A stretch of DNA of 64,000 bases from Anderseniella sp963700735 (GTDB lineage Bacteria; Pseudomonadota; Alphaproteobacteria; Rhizobiales; Aestuariivirgaceae), in assembly GCA_963700735.1 (NCBI GenBank), contig CAVOYR010000002.1, positions 1 to 64,000 on the forward strand, written 5' to 3'. Under the pieces are notes generated by a model. The model worked only from the letters and a program-made list of their open reading frames with translations, did not search any database and had not been told where the DNA came from. Positions 9,404 through 17,713 of the stretch are shown here, piece by piece. Position numbers and translations under genes: made by a program. The first letter of the stretch is position 1, and every line of letters starts with the position of its first letter.

Positions 9404-10132
9404 GTGCGCGTGTTTGATTTCAGTTCGTGGTCCAGCCTGCTCACCACCACGATCGGTCTTGCCCTGTTTGCCTTGATCGGCATCGGCATGCGCCTGCTCA
9501 TCATGCTGACGGTGCAGCAACGGCGCGAACGCCGGAACCGCCAGATCAACGAACGGTTGAAGACGCTGATTGCCGCCTACAAGACGCTGGGTGGATCGTT
9601 CACCGGCAATCTGGCCGTCGACCCGTCGCACCTGCGTGACCTGCGCAAGGCGCAAGCCGCTGCAAACTCAACGACGGAAGACGCAAGCCAGGTCGCAATG
9701 GACGAAGCCGGAGCACAGGCTGACGCCCTGCAGTCTGAAGCAGGCGGTTCAGACCGGTCGCGCCGCATCCGCGATGCAGTGGAAGCTGCCTTGTCGGATG
9801 TCATCCTGCTGGGCACGGCAGACCATGTGCGCCTCGCAGAGCGTGCGGCGCGTGATCTCGTCGCCGGACGCCAGGTGCATATCGATGAACTTGTCGTGTC
9901 CCTGCGCGACTATATCCGCAAGGCGCTGGACCTCGACCCGATACCCGCCGACCTGCAGATACCGCAGCAAGGCCCCCTGCGTCCCGCATCAACCAGCGGT
10001 CGTGGCGGCAGAGGGGCTGATCGTAACTCCAACCGGCAGGGCCAGGGCGGCGGCGGAGGCGCAGCCGGTGCCGGTGGTGGTGGAGTGGGCCTCGGGCTGG
10101 CCGCCGGCAGCAGCCACGATGACGGAGCTTGA
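9404..10132 (+). CDS. membrane-anchored protein with Gly-rich tail, unknown function
   Basis: A 242-residue protein with one N-terminal transmembrane segment (about residues 10-37), then a basic Arg-rich stretch, an Ala-rich helical middle, a conserved-looking block (SDVILLGTADHVRLAERAAR, about 128-147) and a disordered Gly/Arg/Asn-rich tail from about residue 200. The GTG start at 9404 is supported by GCGGAG 7-8 bases upstream. It lies 37 bp after the SIMPL gene on the same strand and may be cotranscribed. I do not recognise a named family. Confidence 0.7.
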   Translation: MRVFDFSSWSSLLTTTIGLALFALIGIGMRLLIMLTVQQRRERRNRQINERLKTLIAAYKTLGGSFTGNLAVDPSHLRDLRKAQAAANSTTEDASQVAMDEAGAQADALQSEAGGSDRSRRIRDAVEAALSDVILLGTADHVRLAERAARDLVAGRQVHIDELVVSLRDYIRKALDLDPIPADLQIPQQGPLRPASTSGRGGRGADRNSNRQGQGGGGGAAGAGGGGVGLGLAAGSSHDDGA

Positions 10133-10150
10133 GGCGACCGTTCAGCCTGA

Positions 10151-10191
10151 CAAACGAAAGCCCCGCCTCCTCGTGCAGAAGAAAGCGGGGC
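10151..10191 (-). terminator. rho-independent terminator of the GMC operon
   Basis: On the reverse strand GCCCCGC and GCGGGGC form a 7-bp GC-rich stem with an 18-nt loop, followed by TTTCGTTTG. It lies about 77 bp past the stop of the GMC gene. The long loop makes it imperfect. Confidence 0.55.
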
Positions 10192-10267
10192 CACGTGTTG
10201 GCAAGGAAGCAGGGAGGCCTCCCCTGCCGGTATCAAGGTCATGCCCGCTTGGGCTGCGGGCACGACC

Positions 10268-11836
10268 CTAGAGGTTGCCCTTCGACATTTCCGACGCGAT
10301 GAAGTCGGCCTGCCGCAGGGCCAGCGCCACGATGGTCAGCGTCGGGTTCTCGGCTGCACCAGTCGTGAACTGGCTGCCATCGGACACGAACAGGTTCTTG
10401 ATGTCGTGCGTCTGGCCATGGCGGTTGACCACGCCGTCCTTGGCGTCCGCGCTCATGCGGTTGGTGCCGAGGTTGTGGGTAGACGGGTACGGCGGCGTAC
10501 GGAACGTCTTCACCGCACCAACCGCGTTGTAGATCGCCTCACTCTGCCCGAAGGCGTGGTTGCGCATGGCGATGTCGTTGGCATGATCATCAAAATGCAC
10601 GTTCGGCACGGCCAGGCCATACTGGTCCTTTTCCGATGCATGCAGGCTGATGCGGTTGCTCTCCTGCGGCATGTCCTCGCCGACGATCCACAACCCGGCC
10701 AGGTTTTCGTAGTTGTCCATCCACCAGGCAAAGTCCTTGCCCCATCCGCCCGGATCGAGGAAGGCGGCCATGAACGGCAGGCCAAGTGCCAGCGTTTCCA
10801 GCTCATAACCACCCACGAACCCGCGTGACGGGTCATGCCGTGCCTCATCCTGCACGATGCCGGCCATGGTGGTACCGCGATACATGTGCACCGGCTTCTC
10901 GAACGCGGCATAGACCGACCCGGTCATGTGGCGCATGTAGTTCTTGCCGACCTGGCCCGACGAGTTCGCCATGCCATCGGGATACTTCGACGAAGCCGAG
11001 TTGAGCAGCAGCCGCGGGCTCTCGATCGAGTTGCCGGCGACACACACCACGCGTGCCTTCTGCACGTGCTGCTTGCCATCCTTGTCGGCGTACAGCACGC
11101 CCGTCACCTTGCCGGTGTCGTCATGCTGGATCTGCAGCACCTGGCTGTTCGGGCGCACTTCAAGGTTGCCCGTCGCTTCACCCTTTGGAATTTCGGCAAC
11201 CAGTGTCGACCACTTGGCGCCCGACTTGCAGCCCTGGAAGCAGAACCCGATCTGCATGCATCCTGAGCGGTCATCGCGCGGCTCGGAGTTGATTGCCATG
11301 CGGCCGGTGTGGACTTCCTTGTAGCCGAGCTTCTTGGCGCCTGCTTCAAGCACCTTGTAGTTGTTGTTGCCGGGCAGGCCGGGAATGCCGTTGGTGCGGG
11401 TTACGCCCATGCGGTCTTCTGCCTTGGTGTACCACGGGTCCATTTCAGCCGAGTCGATCGGCCAGTCGAGCAGGCTCGCCCCGGGCACTTCGCCATATGT
11501 CGAACGCGCCTTCCACTCGTGATCCTGGAACCGCAAGCTGGCACCCGCCCAGTGCACGGTTGACCCGCCCACCGCCTTGACAATCCACGCAGGCAGGCCG
11601 GCAAAGTCCTTCGCCACCCGCCACGAGCCGGAGGTGGTGCGCTTGTCGAGCCAGGAGATCTGGCCAAACGAGCCCCATTCGTCGTTCTGGAAATCCTGCG
11701 TCTCGTGCCGGGCGCCCGCTTCCAGGATGACGGCTTTCACGCCCTTCATCGCCAGTTCGGCACCCAGCGTTCCGCCGCCGGCACCGGAGCCGACGATCAC
11801 CACCACGGAGTCATCATTCATATCAAAAGCAGCCAT
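10268..11836 (-). CDS. GMC family FAD-dependent oxidoreductase
   Basis: A 522-residue flavoprotein dehydrogenase. The dinucleotide-binding motif VVIVGSGAGGGTLGAELA is near the N-terminus, followed by VGGSTVHWAGASLRF. The C-terminal GMC domain has STHNLGTNRMS and the flavin-binding ending LFVSDGSQFTTGAAENPTLT. This subfamily oxidises sugar or alcohol groups (gluconate, sorbitol and related substrates) and passes electrons to the respiratory chain; the actual substrate is unknown. The ATG follows AGGGAGGG by about 6-7 bases. The gene is directly downstream of a gluconate 2-dehydrogenase subunit 3-like gene (14-bp gap), which supports a two-subunit enzyme. No cytochrome c subunit gene is adjacent. 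Confidence 0.9.
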   Translation of the reverse strand: MAAFDMNDDSVVVIVGSGAGGGTLGAELAMKGVKAVILEAGARHETQDFQNDEWGSFGQISWLDKRTTSGSWRVAKDFAGLPAWIVKAVGGSTVHWAGASLRFQDHEWKARSTYGEVPGASLLDWPIDSAEMDPWYTKAEDRMGVTRTNGIPGLPGNNNYKVLEAGAKKLGYKEVHTGRMAINSEPRDDRSGCMQIGFCFQGCKSGAKWSTLVAEIPKGEATGNLEVRPNSQVLQIQHDDTGKVTGVLYADKDGKQHVQKARVVCVAGNSIESPRLLLNSASSKYPDGMANSSGQVGKNYMRHMTGSVYAAFEKPVHMYRGTTMAGIVQDEARHDPSRGFVGGYELETLALGLPFMAAFLDPGGWGKDFAWWMDNYENLAGLWIVGEDMPQESNRISLHASEKDQYGLAVPNVHFDDHANDIAMRNHAFGQSEAIYNAVGAVKTFRTPPYPSTHNLGTNRMSADAKDGVVNRHGQTHDIKNLFVSDGSQFTTGAAENPTLTIVALALRQADFIASEMSKGNL

Positions 11837-11850
11837 GTCGATGCCCTCCC

Positions 11851-12384
11851 TTACAGCCAGCTGATGTCGTCGAAGCCACGATCAATGTACCCGCCCTTGT
11901 CGGCAGATGCGCCCTCGTAGCCGAACAGCGGCCAGGCCTTCTTGTTGTTGTAGAGCCCCGTGACGAGGTTGCCCCGGATCTTCTGGAAGAACGGATCAGC
12001 CTCCATGGACTTCAGGATCGCGACCCGGTCGTCCTCGCTGGACATGCTGCGATACGAAGCCGCCTTCAGGCCCGCCGCTTCCTTGTCGAGCTTGGCAGCG
12101 CCCTCGCTCAGCATGGTCTTGAGCGCTGCATCGTCCTTGGCCGCCTTGTCGAGACCGGACACGGCTTCGGCATAGAAGCTGTCGTCCAGCCGCGAATGCG
12201 GATAGGTGTCGCGCGACATCTGCACCAGCGTGGCGAAGGTGTCGGCGTCCAGGTTTTCAGCCGTCATGGCCCAGGCATTGGCGTGGCCGAACACCAGCCC
12301 GCCGGCCCCTGTACCTGCAACGATAAGCCCGGCCGCGACGCCTTTCAGCGCCGCACGACGGGAAACTGTCGGATGTACACTCAT
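11851..12384 (-). CDS. gluconate 2-dehydrogenase subunit 3-like protein, Tat-exported
   Basis: A 177-residue protein with a twin-arginine signal (SRRAALKGVAAGLIVAG) and a mature part resembling the small subunit of membrane-bound gluconate dehydrogenases (blocks FATLVQMSRDTYPHS and FFQKIRGNLVTGLYNN). Such small subunits accompany a GMC flavoprotein and are thought to carry it through the Tat pathway. The GMC protein encoded next has no signal of its own, consistent with co-export in complex. The predicted site of action is the periplasm. Confidence 0.87.
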   Translation of the reverse strand: MSVHPTVSRRAALKGVAAGLIVAGTGAGGLVFGHANAWAMTAENLDADTFATLVQMSRDTYPHSRLDDSFYAEAVSGLDKAAKDDAALKTMLSEGAAKLDKEAAGLKAASYRSMSSEDDRVAILKSMEADPFFQKIRGNLVTGLYNNKKAWPLFGYEGASADKGGYIDRGFDDISWL

Positions 12385-12424
12385 ATGGGTTCTCCTCCGT
12401 AGTGTTTTGTTATTGTTCAGATAT

Positions 12425-12826
12425 TCACGTGTATCTGCCGTGGCGCTTCAGCACCTCGATCTTGTAGCCGTCCGGGTCCTGCAGGAAAAAGAACTTGGCC
12501 ATCAGCGATCCGTCACGATGGAATTCCTTGACGTCACCGGGATTGAGACCGGCAGCTTTCGCGCTGGCATGGACACCATCGACGTCATCCACCGACACCG
12601 CGAGGTGGCCATAGCCGTCGCCGTGGGTATACGGCTCGGTGCGGCCGTGGTTGATCGTCAGTTCCACCTCGAAATCGTTTTCCCGGTTCTTCAGGTAAAC
12701 GAGCGTGAAACCGTCGAATTCGAACCGGTCCTCGACATCGAGACCGAATGCCTTGCGATAAAAATCTACCGAGCGCGCTTCATCCAGCACACGCACCATC
12801 ATGTGAATGGCCTTTGCCAACGTCAC
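12425..12826 (-). CDS. glyoxalase I family protein (lactoylglutathione lyase-like)
   Basis: A 133-residue VOC-fold protein of the usual glyoxalase I size. The two beta-alpha-beta-beta-beta modules are visible, with the expected metal ligands: His in IHMMVRVLD, Glu in FEVELTINHG, His in GYGHLAVSVDDVD and Glu in YKIEVLKRHG. Glyoxalase I isomerises the hemithioacetal of methylglyoxal and glutathione to lactoylglutathione in the cytoplasm. It lies 40 bp upstream of the Tat-exported subunit gene on the same strand, so it may belong to the same transcript. The glyoxalase assignment is strong; the substrate is inferred. Confidence 0.88.
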   Translation of the reverse strand: MTLAKAIHMMVRVLDEARSVDFYRKAFGLDVEDRFEFDGFTLVYLKNRENDFEVELTINHGRTEPYTHGDGYGHLAVSVDDVDGVHASAKAAGLNPGDVKEFHRDGSLMAKFFFLQDPDGYKIEVLKRHGRYT

Positions 12827-12913
12827 GTCCTCCTTCGCTGCAAATCAAGGCAAAGGCTAACAAGTTGCGCCGTCCATGTGGTGTTATCCCGCTACTACAG
12901 CAGCGGGACAGAG

Positions 12914-13243
12914 TCAGGCCGCATCGGCCTCGCTGATCGTCTGGCGGGCAAGCGCTGCCTCGCTGGCAAGCCGCTCGTGATCGAAGTCGGGGTCGAGAAA
13001 GTTCAGGCAGCAGCACCGCAACAACGAGGCGAAGTTGCTGACATCGCCGTGAATTTCCTGGGCTTCTTCGTAAAGTGCCGACAGGAACTTGGCCATCGGC
13101 ATGCCCTGCGCCTTCGACAGCTCTTCCAGCACCACCCAGAACTTGGCTTCAAGCCGCACGCTTGTCGGGTGCCCCATCAGGCGCACGGACCGGGTTTCAA
13201 AGGTATAATTGGCCGGGTCCTGCCCGGCAAAGACATGACACAT
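12914..13243 (-). CDS. ribbon-helix-helix domain protein
   Basis: A ~109-residue protein with a ribbon-helix-helix core (RSVRLMGHPTSVRLEAKFWVVLEELSKAQG, cut here at about residues 20-50) followed by MPMAKFLSALYEEAQ. It resembles the RHH_4 family, small putative DNA-binding proteins of alphaproteobacteria. A GGAGG lies 9 bases upstream of ATG 13243 but only 3 upstream of ATG 13249, so I prefer 13243. A hairpin (TCCCGCT/AGCGGGA, 12887-12908) sits just past the stop but lacks a T-run. Target genes are unknown. Confidence 0.78.
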   Translation of the reverse strand: MCHVFAGQDPANYTFETRSVRLMGHPTSVRLEAKFWVVLEELSKAQGMPMAKFLSALYEEAQEIHGDVSNFASLLRCCCLNFLDPDFDHERLASEAALARQTISEADAA

Positions 13244-13373
13244 CTCCATAGTCCTCCCTGTTTGACGCATCGCTGGCAAGACCGGGAGTCTGCCGCGGCG
13301 CGCCACAGATCGGGCCGTTTTCGGCCACTTGGATCAGCATGATGTCGCGAGTGCTGGCCGTTGGCAAGCCGCA

Positions 13374-14015
13374 TCAACCGCTCAGCATTCTCCACTCGCC
13401 GGAACTGAAGTTCAGGACATGAAGTTCGCCAAGGCCAATGTCAAACCACGCCCCGTGCAGGCCAAGCTCGCCGCGCTGCTCGCGCTGCCTTACCCACGGA
13501 AAAGTCCGCAGGTTGGCCAGCGAATGTTCCACGTTGGCCCGTTCCACGGCGGTCTGGTACTGATCGTCCGAATGGTGGTGCTCGCGTTCGACGAATTCTG
13601 CCAGATCGCGGATCTGCGTCAGCCACTGGCCGATGAAGTCACCGCTGCTGAGCGGGCCGGCCTGGTTGACCACCGCCGAGATGCCGCCGCAACGGCCGTG
13701 CCCCATGATGACGATGTGCTGGACGCCAAGCTGCAGCACCGCAAACTCCAGCGCGGCGGAGGTCGAGTGATGCTTGCCGTCCGGCGCATAGGGCGGCACG
13801 AGGTTGGCAACGTTGCGCACCACGAACACCTCGCCGGGGCTGGCGTCGAACACGATCTCCGGTGCAGCGCGCGAGTCGCAGCAGGCAATAATCATGATGG
13901 TCGGCTTCTGTCCACCGGCTGCCAGCACGTCATACCGCTGGCGCTCACGCGGAAACGCATCGGAGCGGAAGGTGCTGTAGCCCTGCTTGAGGCGCTCTGG
14001 AAATCTGTCAGGCAT
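13374..14015 (-). CDS. beta-class carbonic anhydrase
   Basis: A 213-residue cytoplasmic zinc enzyme interconverting CO2 and bicarbonate. The zinc ligands and catalytic dyad are all visible: Cys45, Asp47 and Arg49 in CCDSR, then His106 and Cys109 in GHGRCGG. The ATG at 14015 is preferred over a longer open frame because conserved sequence begins at MPDRFPERLKQGY. The gene starts 10 bp after the PII-like gene, as the last member of a GNAT - nitrilase - SbtA - PII - carbonic anhydrase operon. In that setting it would balance the bicarbonate pool filled by the permease. Confidence 0.92.
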   Translation of the reverse strand: MPDRFPERLKQGYSTFRSDAFPRERQRYDVLAAGGQKPTIMIIACCDSRAAPEIVFDASPGEVFVVRNVANLVPPYAPDGKHHSTSAALEFAVLQLGVQHIVIMGHGRCGGISAVVNQAGPLSSGDFIGQWLTQIRDLAEFVEREHHHSDDQYQTAVERANVEHSLANLRTFPWVRQREQRGELGLHGAWFDIGLGELHVLNFSSGEWRMLSG

Positions 14016-14025
14016 CGCGGTGGCC

Positions 14026-14343
14026 CTAAAAGTGTTCGGCGCGGATGACCTGCACATCGGCCACCGACACGATACCGATATGCCGTTCCACCAGCGGCTT
14101 CAAGGCCTCGAGGATCTCGGGCATCTTCTGGGCGTCTGTTATGCACACCACGCAGACGATACGCCCGGAATCGCCAAAGGCATCGTCGCGCTGCCAGTTG
14201 CCGCCGTTGCCGCGGCCTGCCAGGGCGGGCAGCACTGTGTAGCCCGTGGCCTCTGCGTGGTCGAGGGCAGCCGTCACCCGAGCCAGCGCCGGCGCCTCGA
14301 TCATGATCTCGACCCGTTTCTTGGGGTGGGTGGTGATGCTCAT
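14026..14343 (-). CDS. PII-like protein (SbtB/CPII type)
   Basis: A 105-residue protein with PII-like fold features: a first strand-helix unit (KKRVEIMIEAPALARVTAAL), the GYTVLPALAGRGNGG loop region, and a C-terminal GIVSVADVQVIR strand. It is shorter in the T-loop than GlnB/GlnK and lacks their uridylylation Tyr context. PII-like proteins beside SbtA (SbtB in cyanobacteria, CPII in proteobacteria) bind adenine nucleotides and regulate bicarbonate uptake. Its ATG overlaps the sbtA stop (ATGA), and carbonic anhydrase follows 10 bp downstream. The same start region is open further upstream in another reading, but that part lies inside sbtA. Confidence 0.85.
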   Translation of the reverse strand: MSITTHPKKRVEIMIEAPALARVTAALDHAEATGYTVLPALAGRGNGGNWQRDDAFGDSGRIVCVVCITDAQKMPEILEALKPLVERHIGIVSVADVQVIRAEHF

Positions 14344-15332
14344 GTTACGGTCTCCGCCAGCCAGATATACAACGGGATGCCCAGCGCCAGGTTGAACGGG
14401 AACGTCACGCCCAGCGACAGGGTCAGGTAGATCGACGGTTTCGCCTCGGGCAGGGCCAACCGCATCGCGGCAGGCACCGCAATATACGATGCCGACGCAG
14501 CCAGCGTGATGAACAAGGCTGCACTGCCGGCGCCAAGGCCCATGGCTGCAGCAAGACCCGCCGCCAGCACCGCACCGATCAGCGGCATGTACAGGCCAAA
14601 GGCAATGACGCTCAACGGCAGCTTGCCGGCACTGCCGCGCAGGCCCCGGCCGGCGATCAGCCCCATGTCGAGCAGGAACAGGCACAGCACGCCCCGGAAC
14701 GGATCAACGATGAACGGCGATATCATCTCCATCCCCTCGCTGCCCGTGACCATGCCGATCACGAACGCGCCGGTCAGCATCAGCACCGACGAGTTGAAGG
14801 CAATCTCTCGCCACAGGTGGCCATTGCCTTGCGCTGCCGCAGGAGCCGTGTCTGCCGTTGGCGTGCCACGCCGCGCCAGCATCAGCGCGGTGATGATCGC
14901 CGGGCTTTCCATCACTGCCGCCACGGCGATCAGGTAGCCGTCATAGGCGAGGCCCGCCGAGGTGACGGCTTGTGTTGCCGCCACGAACGTGACGATGGAG
15001 ATCGAGCCATAGTGCGCCGCCACCGCCGCCTTGTCCACGCGCGACAGCTTGCTGGTTGCGCTCAACAGCGCAAACCCGATCAGTGGCAGCACCGCAGACA
15101 CCACCGCCCCGGCCACCAGCACCGCGAACAGCGTCACGCTGGCACCGGCATTGGCCAGTTCCACCCCGCCCTTGAAGCCGATCGCCATCATCAGGTAGAC
15201 GGCCATCGTCTTGGCAATCGCCTCGGGGATCGAGAGATCGGATTTCACGAAGGACGCAAACAGGCCGAGAGCGAAGAACAGAACCATCGGTGACAACAGG
15301 TTCTGCTGGGCGATCTCGATCATGGCGCTCAT
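14340..15332 (-). CDS. sbtA: SbtA-type sodium-dependent bicarbonate permease
   Basis: A 330-residue membrane protein with about ten transmembrane segments in two inverted halves, the SbtA (formerly DUF897) architecture. The N-terminal LSPMVLFFALGLFASFVKSDL and the half-repeat motifs AAHYGSISIVTFVAA and FITLAASASYIAVPAAMR are diagnostic. SbtA imports bicarbonate with sodium across the inner membrane. The ATG overlaps the nitrilase stop (ATGA) and the gene's own stop overlaps the PII-like start in the same way, so translation of the three is probably coupled. The family call is firm; transport of bicarbonate in this organism is inferred from the family and from the neighbouring carbonic anhydrase. 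Confidence 0.88.
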   Translation of the reverse strand: MSAMIEIAQQNLLSPMVLFFALGLFASFVKSDLSIPEAIAKTMAVYLMMAIGFKGGVELANAGASVTLFAVLVAGAVVSAVLPLIGFALLSATSKLSRVDKAAVAAHYGSISIVTFVAATQAVTSAGLAYDGYLIAVAAVMESPAIITALMLARRGTPTADTAPAAAQGNGHLWREIAFNSSVLMLTGAFVIGMVTGSEGMEMISPFIVDPFRGVLCLFLLDMGLIAGRGLRGSAGKLPLSVIAFGLYMPLIGAVLAAGLAAAMGLGAGSAALFITLAASASYIAVPAAMRLALPEAKPSIYLTLSLGVTFPFNLALGIPLYIWLAETVT

Positions 15333-16238
15333 GTCAGGCTTGTCACCCTTGCCGCGGGCAAGGCGCCCGCACCCGGTTGTTCCATCCAGTGGTTGTAGGT
15401 CTGAACGCCGCCTGATAGGCGGACATTTGCCAGCAGGTCAAGATCAACCTCGGCATGAACCCATTGAACTTTGTTAATGTTGCCCAGCGCGATCACGCCA
15501 CCGGCCGGAAAGCCCGTGTCGGACGCCGCATAGATGCCCGCCGCACCGACATTCATTTCCACCGGCGGGCACCACGGTGCCGCCCCCACGGTTGGCGAAT
15601 GCACCGTGTAGACCTGGTTCTCCAGCGCCCGCGCCATGCAGCCTGTCCGCACCCGCCAGTAGCCGTGCTCGGTCTCGGTGTTGGACGGCGCCAGGATAAC
15701 CTCCGCCCCTGCTTCCGCCAGCGCGCGGCTCAACAGCGGAAACTCGATGTCGTAGCAGATCACCAGCCCGACCTTTGCAATGCCGATGTCGAACACCTGC
15801 AACGCCAGACGCAGGCCCCGCGCACACCTTCCAGGGCGTCCGCTCCCACGGCGTCATCATCAGCTTGGTATATTCGCCCACCTTGCCGGACGGGTGAAAC
15901 ATCCGCGCCACGTTGGTAGCGCTGCCGTCGCCATGCCGCTTCGGCCCGGACGCGGCCACGATGGTCACGCCATGTGCAGCCGCCAGCTTCGCATGCACCT
16001 GCGCCTGCAACTCCAGCCGGTCAGACACCGCATCGATCGCGCCTTGCAGGTCCGCCGCGACGCCACGCCCGGCCAGCGCAGCCAGCTCCATCGCGCCGTA
16101 TTCGGGAAACACCAGCAACTGCGCACCGGCCTCCACTGCCTCGCGCGTCCAGCGGCTGATCTTGTCTTCGTATTGCGCCTCGCTGGTGAGTTCATCCAGC
16201 GGGTACTGCGCGGCGGCAATCTTCAGGGTACGGCTCAT
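15329..16238 (-). pseudogene. carbon-nitrogen hydrolase (nitrilase family), one frameshift
   Basis: A nitrilase-superfamily amidase of about 300 residues once one base is removed. The N-terminal part has the catalytic Glu in LLVFPEYGAMEL and the Lys in EYTKLMMTPWERTPW. After the shift at about 15809-15813 (an extra G relative to GPRLALQVFDI), the second half has the catalytic Cys in VGLVICYDIEFPLLSRAL. The start overlaps the GNAT stop and the end overlaps the sbtA start, both as ATGA. Nitrilase homologues with a fused N-terminal GNAT domain are common; here the two parts are separate overlapping genes. The substrate is unknown. The single indel in an otherwise conserved gene may be a consensus error. 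Confidence 0.85.
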
Positions 16239-16826
16239 AGGCGTTTCATCCAGAACTGCATGGTCTTGTGCGTCTCCTGCGTATCACCAACGTCCTTCCA
16301 CGCATAGGACGTGGTCAGCCCCTCCGCCCGGGCGAACCCGCGCTTGCTCCAGAAAGCATCGAGCGGCTGGTAGCCTTGCGGCCGTGCCGGATGATCAGCC
16401 GGCCGCACCACCGAGCAGAACGCGGCCCACTCATACCCGCCGAACGAGCGCGCATGCGCCTCGCGCGCCTCGAAAAACCTGTGCCCCACGCCATGTCCGC
16501 GATATTCGGGCAACAGCAGGCTCTCGGCGAAATAGAACACCTTCGCCACGTCGTACCCGGCCTTCTCGAATGGCGCGCGGAACTCGTCCGTCTCGCCGGC
16601 CATCGGCGCAGCGGTGGCTGCCCCGACGATGGTGTCGCCGTCGAAGGCTGCCGCCAGGAACGCCCGGTCGGCCGGCCTGGAAGCGGGCGAGGTACCTTTC
16701 CTCGTACGCCAGGTCGCCGTCATACAGGTACGGAAACGCCCGGAAAATCCGGATGCGCAGGTTCGCCAGCGCCGGTATCGCCGCGTCGAATTCAAGCCCA
16801 GTCAGCGGGCGAACGATGACGGCCAT
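16235..16826 (-). pseudogene. GNAT family N-acetyltransferase, one frameshift
   Basis: About 196 residues after correcting one extra base near 16670-16676. The N-terminal piece (MAVIVRPLTGLEFDAAIPAL) and the second piece with the acetyl-CoA binding loop LLLPEYRGHGVGHRFFEARE are clear GNAT elements. The ATG at 16826 follows GGAGGGAG by about 5 bases. Its stop overlaps the start of the nitrilase gene. The pair resembles the two halves of YhcX-type GNAT-nitrilase fusion proteins. It is the first gene of the operon that ends with carbonic anhydrase. The acceptor substrate is unknown. Confidence 0.82.
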
Positions 16827-16922
16827 GAGTTTCTCCCTCCGAGCGAAGCGAGCAAGCGCCCCATCCAATAACTGCCTTGCTCAGGCTTGACCCGAGCATC
16901 CGTCGCGCCGGCAGTTACCCGT

Positions 16923-16977
16923 ACCCCGGCCTCCGTGCCGGGGTCCAGAAAGACTGGGTCCCGGAACAAGTCCGGGA
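16923..16977. repeat. two adjacent palindromes of an intergenic mosaic repeat
   Basis: ACCCCGG (16923-16929) pairs with CCGGGGT (16938-16944), and TCCCGGA (16959-16965) pairs with TCCGGGA (16971-16977). They lie in the 279-bp gene-free interval upstream of the GNAT operon. The second palindrome shares its TCCCGG/CCGGGA arms with the repeats beside rpoD. I see no gene in the rest of this interval. Confidence 0.55.
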
Positions 16978-17105
16978 CACAGGGCTCATGCTCACTTGCC
17001 CACCACCTGCTTCGTCGATTCGGGCCGTACTCCGGATCGCACGTATAGCGCGACAGCGCGATGCGCAAGATCCGGATCAGGCATGAACCAGCCTGCCTGG
17101 TTCAC

Positions 17106-17519
17106 TCATTTCCCCACAACCTGCTTCGTCCAGTCGGGCAGGCTGTAATGCGTCGATACCCGCGTGATCTTGCCATCGGCCACCTCGAAGAACGCGCCGA
17201 CGCGCAACTTGTAGGTCTGGCCCCTGGCCGGCGGCAGGCCCTCGTCGGTTGAAAGGTACTTGCCCTTGAGGTTGAACTCGGCCGCCGCGCGCGCGCCATC
17301 GGTCGAGGTCATCACCACCACGTCGGACAGTTGTTCGTGATAGCAGCGGTGCATGTGGTCGAGGAACTCGGCGAACTTCTTCTTGCCGCGGCGGCGTTCA
17401 CCCTGGCTCACGTCATGCACGAAGCCGGTGCCGAGGCAGTCGAGCATGGTGTCGGAGTCCTGCTTGTTGAAGGCGTCGTAGTAGCGGGTGATCAGCTTGC
17501 GGGTTGCGGCTGCGGTCAT
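17106..17519 (-). CDS. ketosteroid isomerase-related protein (SnoaL/NTF2-like)
   Basis: A 137-residue protein of the NTF2-like alpha+beta barrel fold, with the N-terminal helix LITRYYDAFNKQDSDTMLDC, the HDVSQGERRRGKKKFAEFLDH block and the C-terminal strand FFEVADGKITRVSTHYSL. It matches the steroid delta-isomerase-related subgroup of about 130 residues. The enzymatic role of this subgroup is unknown. ATG 17519 is chosen because the conserved helix begins there, with AGGGGCA about 6 bases upstream. It stands alone between repeat-containing intergenic regions. Confidence 0.78.
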   Translation of the reverse strand: MTAAATRKLITRYYDAFNKQDSDTMLDCLGTGFVHDVSQGERRRGKKKFAEFLDHMHRCYHEQLSDVVVMTSTDGARAAAEFNLKGKYLSTDEGLPPARGQTYKLRVGAFFEVADGKITRVSTHYSLPDWTKQVVGK

Positions 17520-17713
17520 CAGTGTTGCCCCTGTCGAGTGGTGAATGTCGCGGGGCCAGTGAATAGAACACAATCCGGCCAGTGGGAACCGGTTTCCGGA
17601 CAATTTGTGCGGCTAAGCAGGACGCACGATCCTCTGACGCAACCCTTGTCATCTTCGGAGCATCGTGTCCCGCTCGCTGAACCCCTTTGTCATCCCCGGA
17701 CACAACCCATGTC

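Noticed and set aside
12206..13342. 378-codon open frame on the forward strand
   Set aside because: It crosses the reverse-strand glyoxalase, the RHH gene and the end of the Tat-exported subunit gene, all of which have clear family motifs.
14344..14685. Longer version of the PII-like protein starting at 14685
   Set aside because: The extra ~114 residues lie inside sbtA in another frame and have no PII-like sequence. The ATG at 14343 has the expected overlap and length.
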